Below are positions 1 through 8,169 of a DNA stretch of 64,000 nt, piece after piece. Within the stretch, counting starts at the first letter, position 1; every line of letters starts with the position of its first letter. The translations under genes and the position numbers were made by a program. The notes beneath the pieces were generated by a model. It was not told the origin of the DNA and did not search any database. It saw only the letters and a program-made list of their open reading frames with translations. The DNA lies in contig CAZYAO010000001.1 in NCBI GenBank assembly GCA_964645715.1, positions 129,729-193,728 on the forward strand, read 5' to 3'. Origin of the DNA: JAUMBM01 sp964645715 (GTDB lineage Bacteria; Bacteroidota; Bacteroidia; Chitinophagales; Saprospiraceae).

Positions 1-887
1 AGAGCACTGCCATCGGGGGTTGTCTGCTCCTGGCCAGGGTCAAACATCCGCCGGTAGCGGCTCAGGCTTCTGAGCTGACCGCTGTAGGTGGAAACTCCGG
101 CACTCAGTGACCAGCGACCGTATGCGTAGCGGATACTGCCCCCCCATTCATTGCGCCAGCTGAGCTGTTGGCGACTTCTGACGGGGCTGAGGTTGCCGGG
201 GGCTGTTTGCTGCCACACGTAGTTGTTGTCTGTCAAAGCAGTATGCAAAGACAGGAAGAGATTTCCGCTATGCGGTTTTTGCAGCCAGGGCTGCACATCA
301 AGCGGGGAAACAGCCCGGCTTACTGGGCGGGGAGGATTCACCAGGTCACTGACGGGATTATACACCAGATTCAAGGCAGGTGTTTGTGCGGCAACGGGGG
401 CAGCATGTGTATCAGGCGTCTGCGGGATGTTAGGCAACCCAATGGTGGTCGGTGAGGAAAATTCCGCAGTCGGGGTATTGAAGGTATGCGCAGCCTGTAT
501 CCAGGATTCAGGGTTTTGCCGGGCTATCGGGTTGGTCGCACGACCTGCCTGCCTGCGGCCAGCGGCCGTAGGCGGAGTGGTGGTGGCTGGTAAAAAACCA
601 GGCAGGGGCGGAGCCTCCTGGCAGGGTGCTGCGGAGTCTGCTGCCGGGGTCTGCCGGTAGGGAGCCGGTGGCCGGGCACTGGTAAAATATGCACCACCAG
701 CGGCAATGGCAACCAGCAGTGGGCCTGCCCACCACCACCCCAGTAACCGCCGCCTTGAAGGCCTGGGAAGATCTTTTTCTATACGACTCCAGAGCGCTTC
801 TCCCGGCTGCTGCGGTTGTGAGCTGTCGTTCTCCCAACCAAGCAGGCGGTCGCCAAGAGGTGTATTGTGTGAAGGAATATGTTGCAT
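1..887 (-). CDS. Membrane-anchored anti-sigma-like protein with outer-membrane barrel-like C-terminus (partial)
   Basis: The reading frame is open from an ATG at 887 to the left edge of the window, 295 codons with no stop, so the C-terminus is missing. The first ~50 residues are soluble and contain a W-S-R-I-E-K-D-L-P motif followed by an RRR cluster. A single membrane segment (about residues 55-70) follows, then a Pro/Ala/Thr-rich linker to about residue 195. The last visible part has alternating aromatic strands (S-W-R-N-E-W-G-G-S-I-R-Y and W-S-L-S-A-G-V) like a Bacteroidota outer-membrane barrel. The start lies 3 nt after the stop of the ECF sigma gene, so the two are almost certainly co-transcribed. 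Inference: the N-terminus binds the sigma factor in the cytoplasm. No zinc-finger anti-sigma motif is visible, and the function is not proven. Confidence 0.75.
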   Translation of the reverse strand, partial: MQHIPSHNTPLGDRLLGWENDSSQPQQPGEALWSRIEKDLPRPSRRRLLGWWWAGPLLVAIAAGGAYFTSARPPAPYRQTPAADSAAPCQEAPPLPGFLPATTTPPTAAGRRQAGRATNPIARQNPESWIQAAHTFNTPTAEFSSPTTIGLPNIPQTPDTHAAPVAAQTPALNLVYNPVSDLVNPPRPVSRAVSPLDVQPWLQKPHSGNLFLSLHTALTDNNYVWQQTAPGNLSPVRSRQQLSWRNEWGGSIRYAYGRWSLSAGVSTYSGQLRSLSRYRRMFDPGQEQTTPDGSA

Positions 888-890
888 AGG

Positions 891-1454
891 CTAATTCGTT
901 GTAGGGGACAAATGACCGAGCAGCTGAATTTTTTTTCGCAACATGGCCTTTGCTTTATGAAGTTGAGATTTGGAAGCACCAATGGAAATGTCCAGCTGTG
1001 CTGCTATATCCTGATGACTGAAACCATCGACCACAAATAGATTGAAAACTGTCCGGTAGCCGTCTGGCAGTGACTGAATGGCCTCCAATAACAACTGAAT
1101 AGGAATATCCAGCAGGTTGCCATCATCCTCACTATCTTCGCTATCCGCCAGCGTTTCAGCCTTCCGCTCATCCATCGCGTACCAGTCCGGGCGCTTACGC
1201 AATAGTTGCAGACAAGTATTGATGGTGACCCTGCGCAGCCACGCGGCGAGCGCGGCAGGTTGCCTAACCTGTTTCAGATCCCTGAAAATCAGCAGGAAGC
1301 TCTCATGCAGAAAATCCTCGGCTTCTTGCTCATCTCTTGCATAGCGAAGACAAAGTCGATAAAGGGGCGTTCTGTACTTGTCGTACAAGGCGCGCTGTGC
1401 GTACCGTTCCTGGCGCAGACAATCGGCTATAAGTTTGTCATCGTCGTATAACAA
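891..1454 (-). CDS. RNA polymerase sigma factor, ECF (sigma-70) family
   Basis: An extracytoplasmic-function sigma factor that directs RNA polymerase to a small regulon. Region 2 is recognisable (L-I-A-D-C-L-R-Q through the E-Q-E-A-E-D-F-L-H-E-S-F core), as is region 4 (S-L-P-D-G-Y-R-T-V-F-N-L and the helix-turn-helix G-F-S-H-Q-D-I-A-A-Q-L-D-I-S). No ATG lies near the expected N-terminus. The next upstream ATG (1559) would add 35 residues with no family match. I chose the TTG at 1454 because a TAnnTTTG promoter box sits at 1485-1478, downstream of the 1559 ATG, and because the protein then begins L-Y-D-D-D-K-L-I as ECF factors usually do. The resulting length (187 aa) suits the family. It is followed after 3 nt by the membrane partner gene. 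Confidence 0.88.
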   Translation of the reverse strand: MLYDDDKLIADCLRQERYAQRALYDKYRTPLYRLCLRYARDEQEAEDFLHESFLLIFRDLKQVRQPAALAAWLRRVTINTCLQLLRKRPDWYAMDERKAETLADSEDSEDDGNLLDIPIQLLLEAIQSLPDGYRTVFNLFVVDGFSHQDIAAQLDISIGASKSQLHKAKAMLRKKIQLLGHLSPTTN

Positions 1455-1477
1455 AGTAGAGGTAATGATTGGTTTGA

Positions 1478-1510
1478 CAAACGTATTTATACCTAACTTA
1501 CTAGCTACAA
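1478..1510 (-). promoter_or_regulatory. Bacteroidota-type promoter for the ECF sigma gene
   Basis: On the minus strand TTG (1510-1508) is followed by 22 nt and then TACGTTTG (1485-1478), which matches the Bacteroidota -33 TTG / -7 TAnnTTTG pattern. The predicted transcript start, near 1472, lies downstream of the 1559 ATG and supports the TTG start at 1454. Confidence 0.5.
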
Positions 1511-1601
1511 GGTACGCAAACTGTCCGAGGGTTGCCTGTCCGGTGCAGATAATCTGCAAAAGAGAGGAGTCGGCACAGCAGCGGGGTTTGCCGGCAAGTA
1601 T

Positions 1602-1609
1602 TATCTTTG
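1602..1609 (+). promoter_or_regulatory. -7 box (TAnnTTTG) directly before the permease gene
   Basis: TATCTTTG ends 4 nt before the ATG at 1614. With the usual Bacteroidota spacing, transcription would start at or within a few bases of the start codon, implying a leaderless or near-leaderless mRNA. Confidence 0.5.
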
Positions 1610-1613
1610 TGCA

Positions 1614-2840
1614 ATGAAGATATCCCTTAGCATCGCTCGGCGCTATTTATTTGCCAAAAAGTCTACCAATGCCATCAATATCATCACAGGTGTGGCAGTG
1701 GTGGGTGTTGCTATTGGAACAGCTGCGCTCGTACTGGTTCTCTCTGTATTCAATGGATTTGAGGATCTGTTTATGGGGATGTTCAACAATTTCAACCCCG
1801 ACGTAGAGATAACGGCCGCTAAGGGAAAAACTTATACCGCCGACGAAGAGATGATTACGCGGATTCAGCTGGGGGTAAAAGGGATTGCCGCCACATCGCG
1901 TGTGCTGGAAGAGGTGGCTTTCTTTTCTTATAAAGATAAGCAGGGGTTTGGGATTCTCAAAGGCGTGGATAGTCATTATACGCGAGTTTCGCATATTGAC
2001 CGGACAGTGCGGGAGGGAACCTTTCTGCTCCGCAAGGCAGGGATCGATCAGCTGGTCTTTGGTATCGGTATGCGCGACCGGCTCGGGGTGGATGTGAGTG
2101 ATCCATTTTCTGCGGTGATGGTGTACATGCCCAAGCGCCGGCAACGACCGGGTTCCTTGGAGTCGCCTTTCACTACGCGCTCGGCTTATCCTGCCGGTTC
2201 GTTTTTGGCCCAGCAAGAGGTGGATAATGAATATGTCTTAGCTTCGCTTGACTTTGTGCAGGAGCTGCTCAAGTACAAGTACACGACTGTAAGCGCACTC
2301 GAAATCCGTGTGCAGAAAGGATACCGACCAGAAGATGTCGCTGCCGGTATACAACAATTGCTGGGTCCGGACTATGTAGTGAAAGACCGGCGGGCTCAGG
2401 AAGAATCATTCCTAAAGCTGATGCAGGTTGAAAAATGGCTAAGTTTTGCTATTCCCGGGCTGATGATGCTGTTGATCTCGTTTAACATGGTGGGCGCTTT
2501 GTGGATGATTGTACTGGAGAAGCGGCAGGATATAGCCATACTGAAAACGATGGGAATGACAGACGTGGAGGTAAAGAAGACCTTTGTTTACGCAGGCCTT
2601 CTGCTCACTGGTCTGGGGATAGCGCTGGGGTTTGGTCTGGCTGTATTATTGTTTGTTCTTCAGGAAACTGTCGGTATTGTACAGCTGCCGGGAGAGATGA
2701 TGATAGAAGCGTATCCGGTGAGTCTGCGCTGGCGCGATTTTGTGGTAGTGCTCGCAGTGGTAGGCTTCATCGGCTATCTGGCTTCTCTGTTGCCCGCTGC
2801 GCGTGCGCAACGGATGCCTGCCATGTTTAAAGAGGAGTAA
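1614..2840 (+). CDS. LolC/LolE-like ABC transporter permease (FtsX/MacB family)
   Basis: An inner-membrane permease of the lipoprotein-releasing type. Residues ~23-48 form the first membrane helix after an N-terminal S-I-A-R-R-Y-L-F-A-K-K motif typical of LolC/E. A large periplasmic domain follows (~50-270), then three helices (~275-303, 320-350, 372-395) forming the FtsX module, with the conserved E-K-R-Q-D-I-A-I-L-K-T-M-G segment between helices 2 and 3. The length of 408 aa fits LolC/E. In Bacteroidota these genes often stand alone without the LolD ATPase, as here. Released lipoproteins are the likely substrate, but export of another compound cannot be excluded. It is divergent from the ECF sigma operon and followed 24 nt later by the FAD/Fe-S oxidase. 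Confidence 0.85.
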   Translation: MKISLSIARRYLFAKKSTNAINIITGVAVVGVAIGTAALVLVLSVFNGFEDLFMGMFNNFNPDVEITAAKGKTYTADEEMITRIQLGVKGIAATSRVLEEVAFFSYKDKQGFGILKGVDSHYTRVSHIDRTVREGTFLLRKAGIDQLVFGIGMRDRLGVDVSDPFSAVMVYMPKRRQRPGSLESPFTTRSAYPAGSFLAQQEVDNEYVLASLDFVQELLKYKYTTVSALEIRVQKGYRPEDVAAGIQQLLGPDYVVKDRRAQEESFLKLMQVEKWLSFAIPGLMMLLISFNMVGALWMIVLEKRQDIAILKTMGMTDVEVKKTFVYAGLLLTGLGIALGFGLAVLLFVLQETVGIVQLPGEMMIEAYPVSLRWRDFVVVLAVVGFIGYLASLLPAARAQRMPAMFKEE

Positions 2841-2864
2841 TCTGCAGCAATAAACCAGCTTATC

Positions 2865-5795
2865 ATGCAAATAGAAGACCTTCATCTGCTTGCTGACCAA
2901 CTGCAGGGCGATGTCTATGACAGCGATCTTTGGCTATCCATGTATGCCACGGACGGATCTATCTATAAAAAAAGGCCATTGGCAGTTGTTTTGCCACGCA
3001 ATGCAACAGATATAAAGCTGTGCATGGCTTTTGCGCGGGAGCGGGGACTGGGGGTTATTCCGCGTACGGCAGGGACATCGTTGGCCGGGCAGTGTGTCGG
3101 CGAGGGAATTGTCGTGGATGTTTCGCGCTACATGAATAAGATACTGGCAGTAGACGCCGAAGCGGGCTGGGTGCGTGTAGAGCCCGGGGTGATTCGCGAT
3201 GAACTCAACTACCACCTCCGACAAACTGGCTGGTGGTTTGGACCCAATACATCAACTGCCAGCCGCTGTATGCTCGGAGGCATGGTGGGCAACAATTCGA
3301 GTGGATCAACATCTATCAAGTATGGAGTTACCAGAGATAAGGTAATGTCCATTGAGGCTATACTGAGCGACGGCTCTACCGCTGTTTTTGAGGCGATACC
3401 GCCTGCAGTATTCCACGAAAAGCGGCAGGGGAGTAATCTGGAGAGTCGAATTTATCAGCAGTTATGGGAAGAATTGAGCAGGCCCGAAGTGCAGGACGAA
3501 ATTCGGCAGGAGTATCCTAAGCCTGGCATACATCGTCGAAATACAGGCTATGCAGTGGATATACTGCTGAACAGCAATGTTTTTCTTCCTGGAGGCCCCG
3601 ATATTAATATTGCGAGCCTGCTGGCCGGCTCGGAGGGTACACTGGCTTTTACGACGGCCATACAGTTGCGGCTGGATCCACAGCCGCCAGCGGCGGAGGT
3701 ATTGCTGTGTGCGCATTTTTCCAGCCTCGACGAAGCCATGGAGGCCACCCTGACAGCCATGCAACGAGCTCCTTACGCCTGCGAACTGATGGACAAATTT
3801 ATTTTGGACTGTACCAAAGAAAATATTGAGCAGCGTAAAAACCGGTTTTTCATTGAAGGCGATCCGGCGGCAATTCTGATCATTGAGCAGCGGGCGGCTA
3901 CGCTTGCCGAGGCCCGGCAGCTTGCTGAGGCAACGATTGACGATCTCCGCAGGGCTGGCTACGGCTATGCCTATCCGTTGTTGCAGGCTCCGGATACGCA
4001 GCGTGTATGGGCGCTGCGCGCTGCTGGATTTGGCGTATTATCCAACGTAAAAGGGGATCGCAAGCCTGTGGAGTTTGTGGAAGATACAGCTGTGGATCTT
4101 CGCGACCTGCCGGCTTATATACGGGAGTTTAGCGAACTCATGGCAAGCTACCGACAGCAGACGGTCTACTACGCGCATGCAGGCGCTGGCGAGCTTCATT
4201 TGCGGCCTTCCATTAATCTTAAAAGCAGTGAGGGGGTGCGTGAATTGCGGGCAATTGGCGAAGCCTCTGCGCGACTGGTGAAAAAATATAGAGGCTCACT
4301 GAGCGGCGAGCACGGCGACGGCCGCGTGCGGGCCGAATTTATTCCGCTGGTTTTAGGCGAAAAAAACTACGCGCTGCTCAGGCGCATCAAGCGCACCTGG
4401 GATCCTTACGGGCTGCTCAACCCCGGTAAAATTGTAGATGCACCTCCAATGGATGAGGATCTCCGCTACGAACAAGATAAGCCTGCCCCGGTATTTGATA
4501 CGGCCTTCGACTATAGTGCGACGGGTGGCCTCTTGCGGACGGTCGAAAAATGTACCGGATCGGGAGACTGTCGCAAACTTACCTTCAGTGGAGGAACTAT
4601 GTGCCCCAGCTATCAGGCAACGCGACTGGAGAAGGACAGTACGCGTGGCCGAGCCAACGCTTTGCGGGAAATGCTCACACTCAGTACTCATGCCAACCCC
4701 TTTGAGCAGCCGATGCTTCGAGAAGCGATGGATCTTTGTCTGAGCTGCAAAGGCTGTACAGCTGAGTGTCCCAGCAATGTGGATATGGCCAGTCTTAAGG
4801 CAGAGTACCTTTACCAGCGCAATAAAGCGGAGGGCGTCAGCCTGCGCAGCAGGGCTTTTGCCAATATTGGCAAAATTAACGCCTGGGCTTCCAGACTGCC
4901 TGGTATCAGCAACCGGCTGTTGAGCAGCCCGGCGACAGCGGGTCTGCTCAAGCGCGGACTGGGTATTGCAGCAGCGCGCAGCCTGCCGACCCTCAGTCCT
5001 CAGTCGTGGACTACTTGGTGGCAAAAGCAGGGGCGCCGGCAGCAGGATACGTTTAGACCTAAAGGCGAGTTATGGTTTTTCTGCGATGAATTTACGCAGT
5101 ACAACGACGCTCATATAGGGATCGCTGCTGTCCAATTGCTCAATAAGCTGGGTTATAAGGTCAACTACGTGAAGCATCCTCACAGTGGTCGGGCACATAT
5201 TTCCAAGGGACTACTGGAAGAGGCGCGCGCGATGGCGGCGGGCAATGTAGCGCTTTTTACCCGACTGGGAGTATGTACTGACCGGCCGTTGGTGGGCATT
5301 GAGCCTTCGGCTGTGCTTGGGTTCAGGGATGAATACCCGCGCCTGTTGCGCGCCGATGCGCAGCAGGCCGCACTGGCGCTGGCACCAGAGGTGCTGCTGC
5401 TCGACGAATTTTTACAGCGCGAAGCCGCTGCCGGGCGTATAGGACCTGATGATTTTACCCAGGAAAAACGCAGGCTTGTACTGCACGGACATTGCCACCA
5501 AAAGGCACTCAGCGGGCTGAGTGCCACAGCTTTTATGCTCAATCTGCCAGCTAATTATACAGTGGAAATTCTTTCAACGGGCTGCTGTGGCATGGCGGGT
5601 TCCTTCGGCTACGAAAAAGATCACTACGACCTGAGTATGCAGATTGGCGAGCTGGCACTTTTCCCTGCAGTTCGCCAGCAAGCAGCGGACACAATTATCG
5701 TGGCTCCTGGCACCAGCTGTCGCCACCAGATTGTCGACGGCACTGGCCGTCAGGCTTTTCACCCAATAGAAATACTGCGTGAGGCGGCCGTGTAG
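2865..5795 (+). CDS. FAD-binding and (Fe-S)-binding oxidoreductase (GlcD-GlpC fusion, YdiJ-like)
   Basis: A 976-aa fusion of a GlcD/D-lactate-dehydrogenase-type flavoprotein with a GlpC-type Fe-S module. The PCMH FAD domain lies near residues 40-260 (P-R-T-A-G-T-S-L-A-G-Q and N-N-S-S-G-S segments). The FAD-oxidase C-terminal domain (~270-530) carries H-A-G-A-G-E-L-H and S-G-E-H-G-D-G-R. The ferredoxin-like part follows with C-T-G-S-G-D-C-R-K, M-C-P-S-Y and C-L-S-C-K-G-C-T-A-E-C-P. Cysteine-rich C-terminal motifs are G-H-C-H-Q-K-A and G-C-C-G-M-A-G-S-F-G. The domain order and near-1000-aa length match YdiJ-type D-2-hydroxyacid (D-lactate or D-2-hydroxyglutarate) dehydrogenases. The exact substrate is not readable. 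It probably feeds electrons to the respiratory chain at the cytoplasmic face. Confidence 0.88.
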   Translation: MQIEDLHLLADQLQGDVYDSDLWLSMYATDGSIYKKRPLAVVLPRNATDIKLCMAFARERGLGVIPRTAGTSLAGQCVGEGIVVDVSRYMNKILAVDAEAGWVRVEPGVIRDELNYHLRQTGWWFGPNTSTASRCMLGGMVGNNSSGSTSIKYGVTRDKVMSIEAILSDGSTAVFEAIPPAVFHEKRQGSNLESRIYQQLWEELSRPEVQDEIRQEYPKPGIHRRNTGYAVDILLNSNVFLPGGPDINIASLLAGSEGTLAFTTAIQLRLDPQPPAAEVLLCAHFSSLDEAMEATLTAMQRAPYACELMDKFILDCTKENIEQRKNRFFIEGDPAAILIIEQRAATLAEARQLAEATIDDLRRAGYGYAYPLLQAPDTQRVWALRAAGFGVLSNVKGDRKPVEFVEDTAVDLRDLPAYIREFSELMASYRQQTVYYAHAGAGELHLRPSINLKSSEGVRELRAIGEASARLVKKYRGSLSGEHGDGRVRAEFIPLVLGEKNYALLRRIKRTWDPYGLLNPGKIVDAPPMDEDLRYEQDKPAPVFDTAFDYSATGGLLRTVEKCTGSGDCRKLTFSGGTMCPSYQATRLEKDSTRGRANALREMLTLSTHANPFEQPMLREAMDLCLSCKGCTAECPSNVDMASLKAEYLYQRNKAEGVSLRSRAFANIGKINAWASRLPGISNRLLSSPATAGLLKRGLGIAAARSLPTLSPQSWTTWWQKQGRRQQDTFRPKGELWFFCDEFTQYNDAHIGIAAVQLLNKLGYKVNYVKHPHSGRAHISKGLLEEARAMAAGNVALFTRLGVCTDRPLVGIEPSAVLGFRDEYPRLLRADAQQAALALAPEVLLLDEFLQREAAAGRIGPDDFTQEKRRLVLHGHCHQKALSGLSATAFMLNLPANYTVEILSTGCCGMAGSFGYEKDHYDLSMQIGELALFPAVRQQAADTIIVAPGTSCRHQIVDGTGRQAFHPIEILREAAV

Positions 5796-5883
5796 CAGTA
5801 AAAGGGTACCGCAAAAAAAATGCCTTTGCAGAAGTGATGAATAAGTGCTACATTTAGAAGATTATGCTCGAAACAGGAACACA

Positions 5884-6726
5884 ATGAGTAGACTGGTCAG
5901 GATGTTGCTCGTAATCTGCATGCTGTTGCCCGCAGGGCTGCGGGCTGAGTTTGATTTTTTGGAACTGACGTTGGAAGAGGCCAGACAGCGAGCATCAGCG
6001 GAGGATAAGCTCTTCTTTGTGTATTTTACGGCGGATTGGTGTGTGTTGTCAAAGTGGATGAAGGAAAATACTTTCAGTGATGTTTTGCTGAGTACCTATG
6101 TCACGGAGCATTACCTGCCTGTGCGTATGAACATTGACCTTCCGGAGGGGCGGCAGCTGATGGGGCGTTTTGAGGTGGTAAAAATACCGACGCTGCTGTT
6201 CTTTAGTGCCTCAGGAAAGTTGCTGGGCAGGATGGAAGATACTTTTGCAGCGGCAGATATGCTGGCTTCTCTCAAGGCGTATAACCTTCCGGTCAACCAC
6301 CGCAATGTCTCGGTGGAGGTAGCAGTGGAGGCGCCCGTGCTGGAGAGTCCGCAGCCTATATTCGATGCTCCGGCGCCTCCGCCACCTCCGGCGCCGACTG
6401 AGTATCAGGCGGGTTTTTACAGACCCGCACTGATCCCTGAGAGTGGTGGAGATTTGGTGGCTGCCAGGTCTAGTGCTGCTCCGTCAACATCCCGATACTC
6501 ACTGGAACTCGATAAGATTTACGGTGACTATACAGCGGCGGCTACCGATGCCAATCGGCTTGGGTATTCGTTTTCGGTCAAGGGTGATGTCAAAACAGTC
6601 AGGCGGGGGGAGGCGACTTACTATAAAGTATTGTTGGGGTCATTTGAGCAGCGGCAGGAGGCCGAGCGGATGCTTGCTTCTTTACAGCGGGAATATATTT
6701 CGGGTGCAATCGTGCTGCTGCCTTAG
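5884..6726 (+). CDS. Secreted thioredoxin-fold protein with C-terminal SPOR-like domain
   Basis: The ATG at 5884 gives a clean signal peptide (M-S-R-L-V-R-M-L-L to L-R-A-E); an in-frame ATG at 5845 only adds 13 residues before it. A thioredoxin fold follows (F-V-Y-F-T-A-D-W-C-V-L-S-K-W-M, then K-I-P-T-L-L-F-F with the cis-proline). The active site reads W-C-V-L-S, so the second cysteine of the CXXC pair is absent. A Pro/Ala-rich linker (~165-200) leads to a C-terminal segment Y-Y-K-V-L-L-G-S-F-E-Q-R-Q-E-A-E-R-M-L that resembles a SPOR peptidoglycan-binding domain. The predicted place is the periplasm. With one cysteine it could be an isomerase-like or non-redox chaperone; no partner is indicated by the neighbours. 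Confidence 0.75.
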   Translation: MSRLVRMLLVICMLLPAGLRAEFDFLELTLEEARQRASAEDKLFFVYFTADWCVLSKWMKENTFSDVLLSTYVTEHYLPVRMNIDLPEGRQLMGRFEVVKIPTLLFFSASGKLLGRMEDTFAAADMLASLKAYNLPVNHRNVSVEVAVEAPVLESPQPIFDAPAPPPPPAPTEYQAGFYRPALIPESGGDLVAARSSAAPSTSRYSLELDKIYGDYTAAATDANRLGYSFSVKGDVKTVRRGEATYYKVLLGSFEQRQEAERMLASLQREYISGAIVLLP

Positions 6727-6759
6727 GGGTCGGCACATGAAAGAAGAAAAGCAGATACA

Positions 6760-7995
6760 ATGCGATTGTTTACAAATATAGGCATGTTGTGTCAGGTAGG
6801 CAGAAAGGGTTTGCCCTTTTTGCGAGGCGCAGATGCCATGGCCACTTTGCCGGTATTGGAGGATGCATGGCTATTGGTCAACGGTGGTCGTATTGAAGCT
6901 TATGGACGCATGGCCGAGGGTTTGCCTTTGGCATCAGAAGCAGTGGATTTGCAAGGGGGCTGGGTTTTTCCGGGCTGGGTAGATTCGCATACGCATCTGG
7001 TATTTGCAGCTAGCCGCGAACTTGAATTTGTGGACCGCATACGCGGACTAACCTACTTGGAGATTGCTCAGAAGGGAGGGGGAATATTGAATTCGGCCCG
7101 CCGCCTGGCAGAAACAAGCGAAGATGAACTACTGGAAAGTACCCGCCGCCGCTTGTCGGCTGTTTGCAGGCAAGGGACAGCAGCGTTGGAGATCAAGAGT
7201 GGCTATGGACTGAGTGTCGAGGCAGAGCTCAAGATGCTACGGGTAATAAAAAGGTTGCAGGCTGAGAGCCGGGTGGATATACGTGCTACACTGCTGGCAG
7301 CGCATGCTTTACCGGAGCGCTGGCGCGCCGATCGGCGGGGCTGGCTAAAGGAGGTGACCGAGGAGCTAATACCGCAGGCGGCATCGGAGGGTCTGGCATC
7401 TTATATTGATGTGTTTTGTGAAAAAAATTTTTTCACGGTCGAGGAGATGATAGAGGTGATTGAAACGGGGCGGCAATATGGGATGCGGCCAAAGGTACAT
7501 GTCAACCAATTTAATAGTCTCGGGGGAGTGGCAGCAAGTATTGCGCGGGATGCACTGTCTGTTGACCATCTTGAGGTAGTGAATGATGAAGACGTGGCTG
7601 CACTGGCTGCTTCGTCAACGGTTGCCACACTACTACCATCTGCACCTTTTTTCCTGAACGATCATTACCCGCCTGGTCGCAGGCTGATTGATGAAGGGGC
7701 GATTGTTGCGCTGGCATCAGATTACAACCCTGGGTCAAGCCCTTCGGGTAATATGTTTTTCGTGCTGTCGCTGGCGTGTATAAAAAGCAGGATGCTGCCG
7801 GAGGAAGCTATCAATGCGGCTACGCTAAACGGTGCGGCTGCATTGGAATGGACAGGGCAGTATGGCAGTATAGACGTTGGTAAGTTTGCCAGCTTTTTTG
7901 TCACTGAACCTATGCCGTCCCTTGCGTATTTACCCTATGCCTTTGGGAGCCAGCAGCTGCAGCAAATGTATGTTAAGGGAGAACTGCTGGTGTAG
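6760..7995 (+). CDS. hutI: Imidazolonepropionase
   Basis: Histidine degradation enzyme that hydrolyses 4-imidazolone-5-propanoate to N-formimino-L-glutamate. The protein has 411 aa, the usual length. Amidohydrolase-superfamily metal motifs are present: V-D-S-H-T-H-L-V-F near residue 75, A-A-H-A-L-P near 181, K-V-H-V-N-Q-F-N near 246, and A-L-A-S-D-Y-N-P-G-S-S-P near 320. The segment F-V-D-R-I-R-G-L-T-Y-L-E-I-A is typical of HutI. No other hut gene is visible nearby, so the pathway would be completed elsewhere. It lies 33 nt after the thioredoxin-SPOR gene and may be read through from it. Confidence 0.93.
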   Translation: MRLFTNIGMLCQVGRKGLPFLRGADAMATLPVLEDAWLLVNGGRIEAYGRMAEGLPLASEAVDLQGGWVFPGWVDSHTHLVFAASRELEFVDRIRGLTYLEIAQKGGGILNSARRLAETSEDELLESTRRRLSAVCRQGTAALEIKSGYGLSVEAELKMLRVIKRLQAESRVDIRATLLAAHALPERWRADRRGWLKEVTEELIPQAASEGLASYIDVFCEKNFFTVEEMIEVIETGRQYGMRPKVHVNQFNSLGGVAASIARDALSVDHLEVVNDEDVAALAASSTVATLLPSAPFFLNDHYPPGRRLIDEGAIVALASDYNPGSSPSGNMFFVLSLACIKSRMLPEEAINAATLNGAAALEWTGQYGSIDVGKFASFFVTEPMPSLAYLPYAFGSQQLQQMYVKGELLV

Positions 7996-8169
7996 GCCCA
8001 GTGGCAACAAGGATGGTCGGACAGCCTACCAATCGCTATTGGTTTGGCGGATAGTAGGTGTATTCGCGCAAATAATGCGCTAGGAGATTGTAATTTTGTG
8101 TCTGAATATGCAATTCTTCATTTTGCTGCGTTATGTTACAGTTGCAGCAATATCCCAATAGCTTTTCAA

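Noticed and set aside
223..660. Plus-strand 145-codon frame near the left edge
   Set aside because: It lies opposite the open minus-strand frame that starts at 887 directly after the sigma gene; codon and motif evidence favour the minus strand.
4353..5024. 223-codon minus-strand frame inside the FAD/Fe-S oxidase
   Set aside because: It is fully inside a well-supported gene and has no family character.
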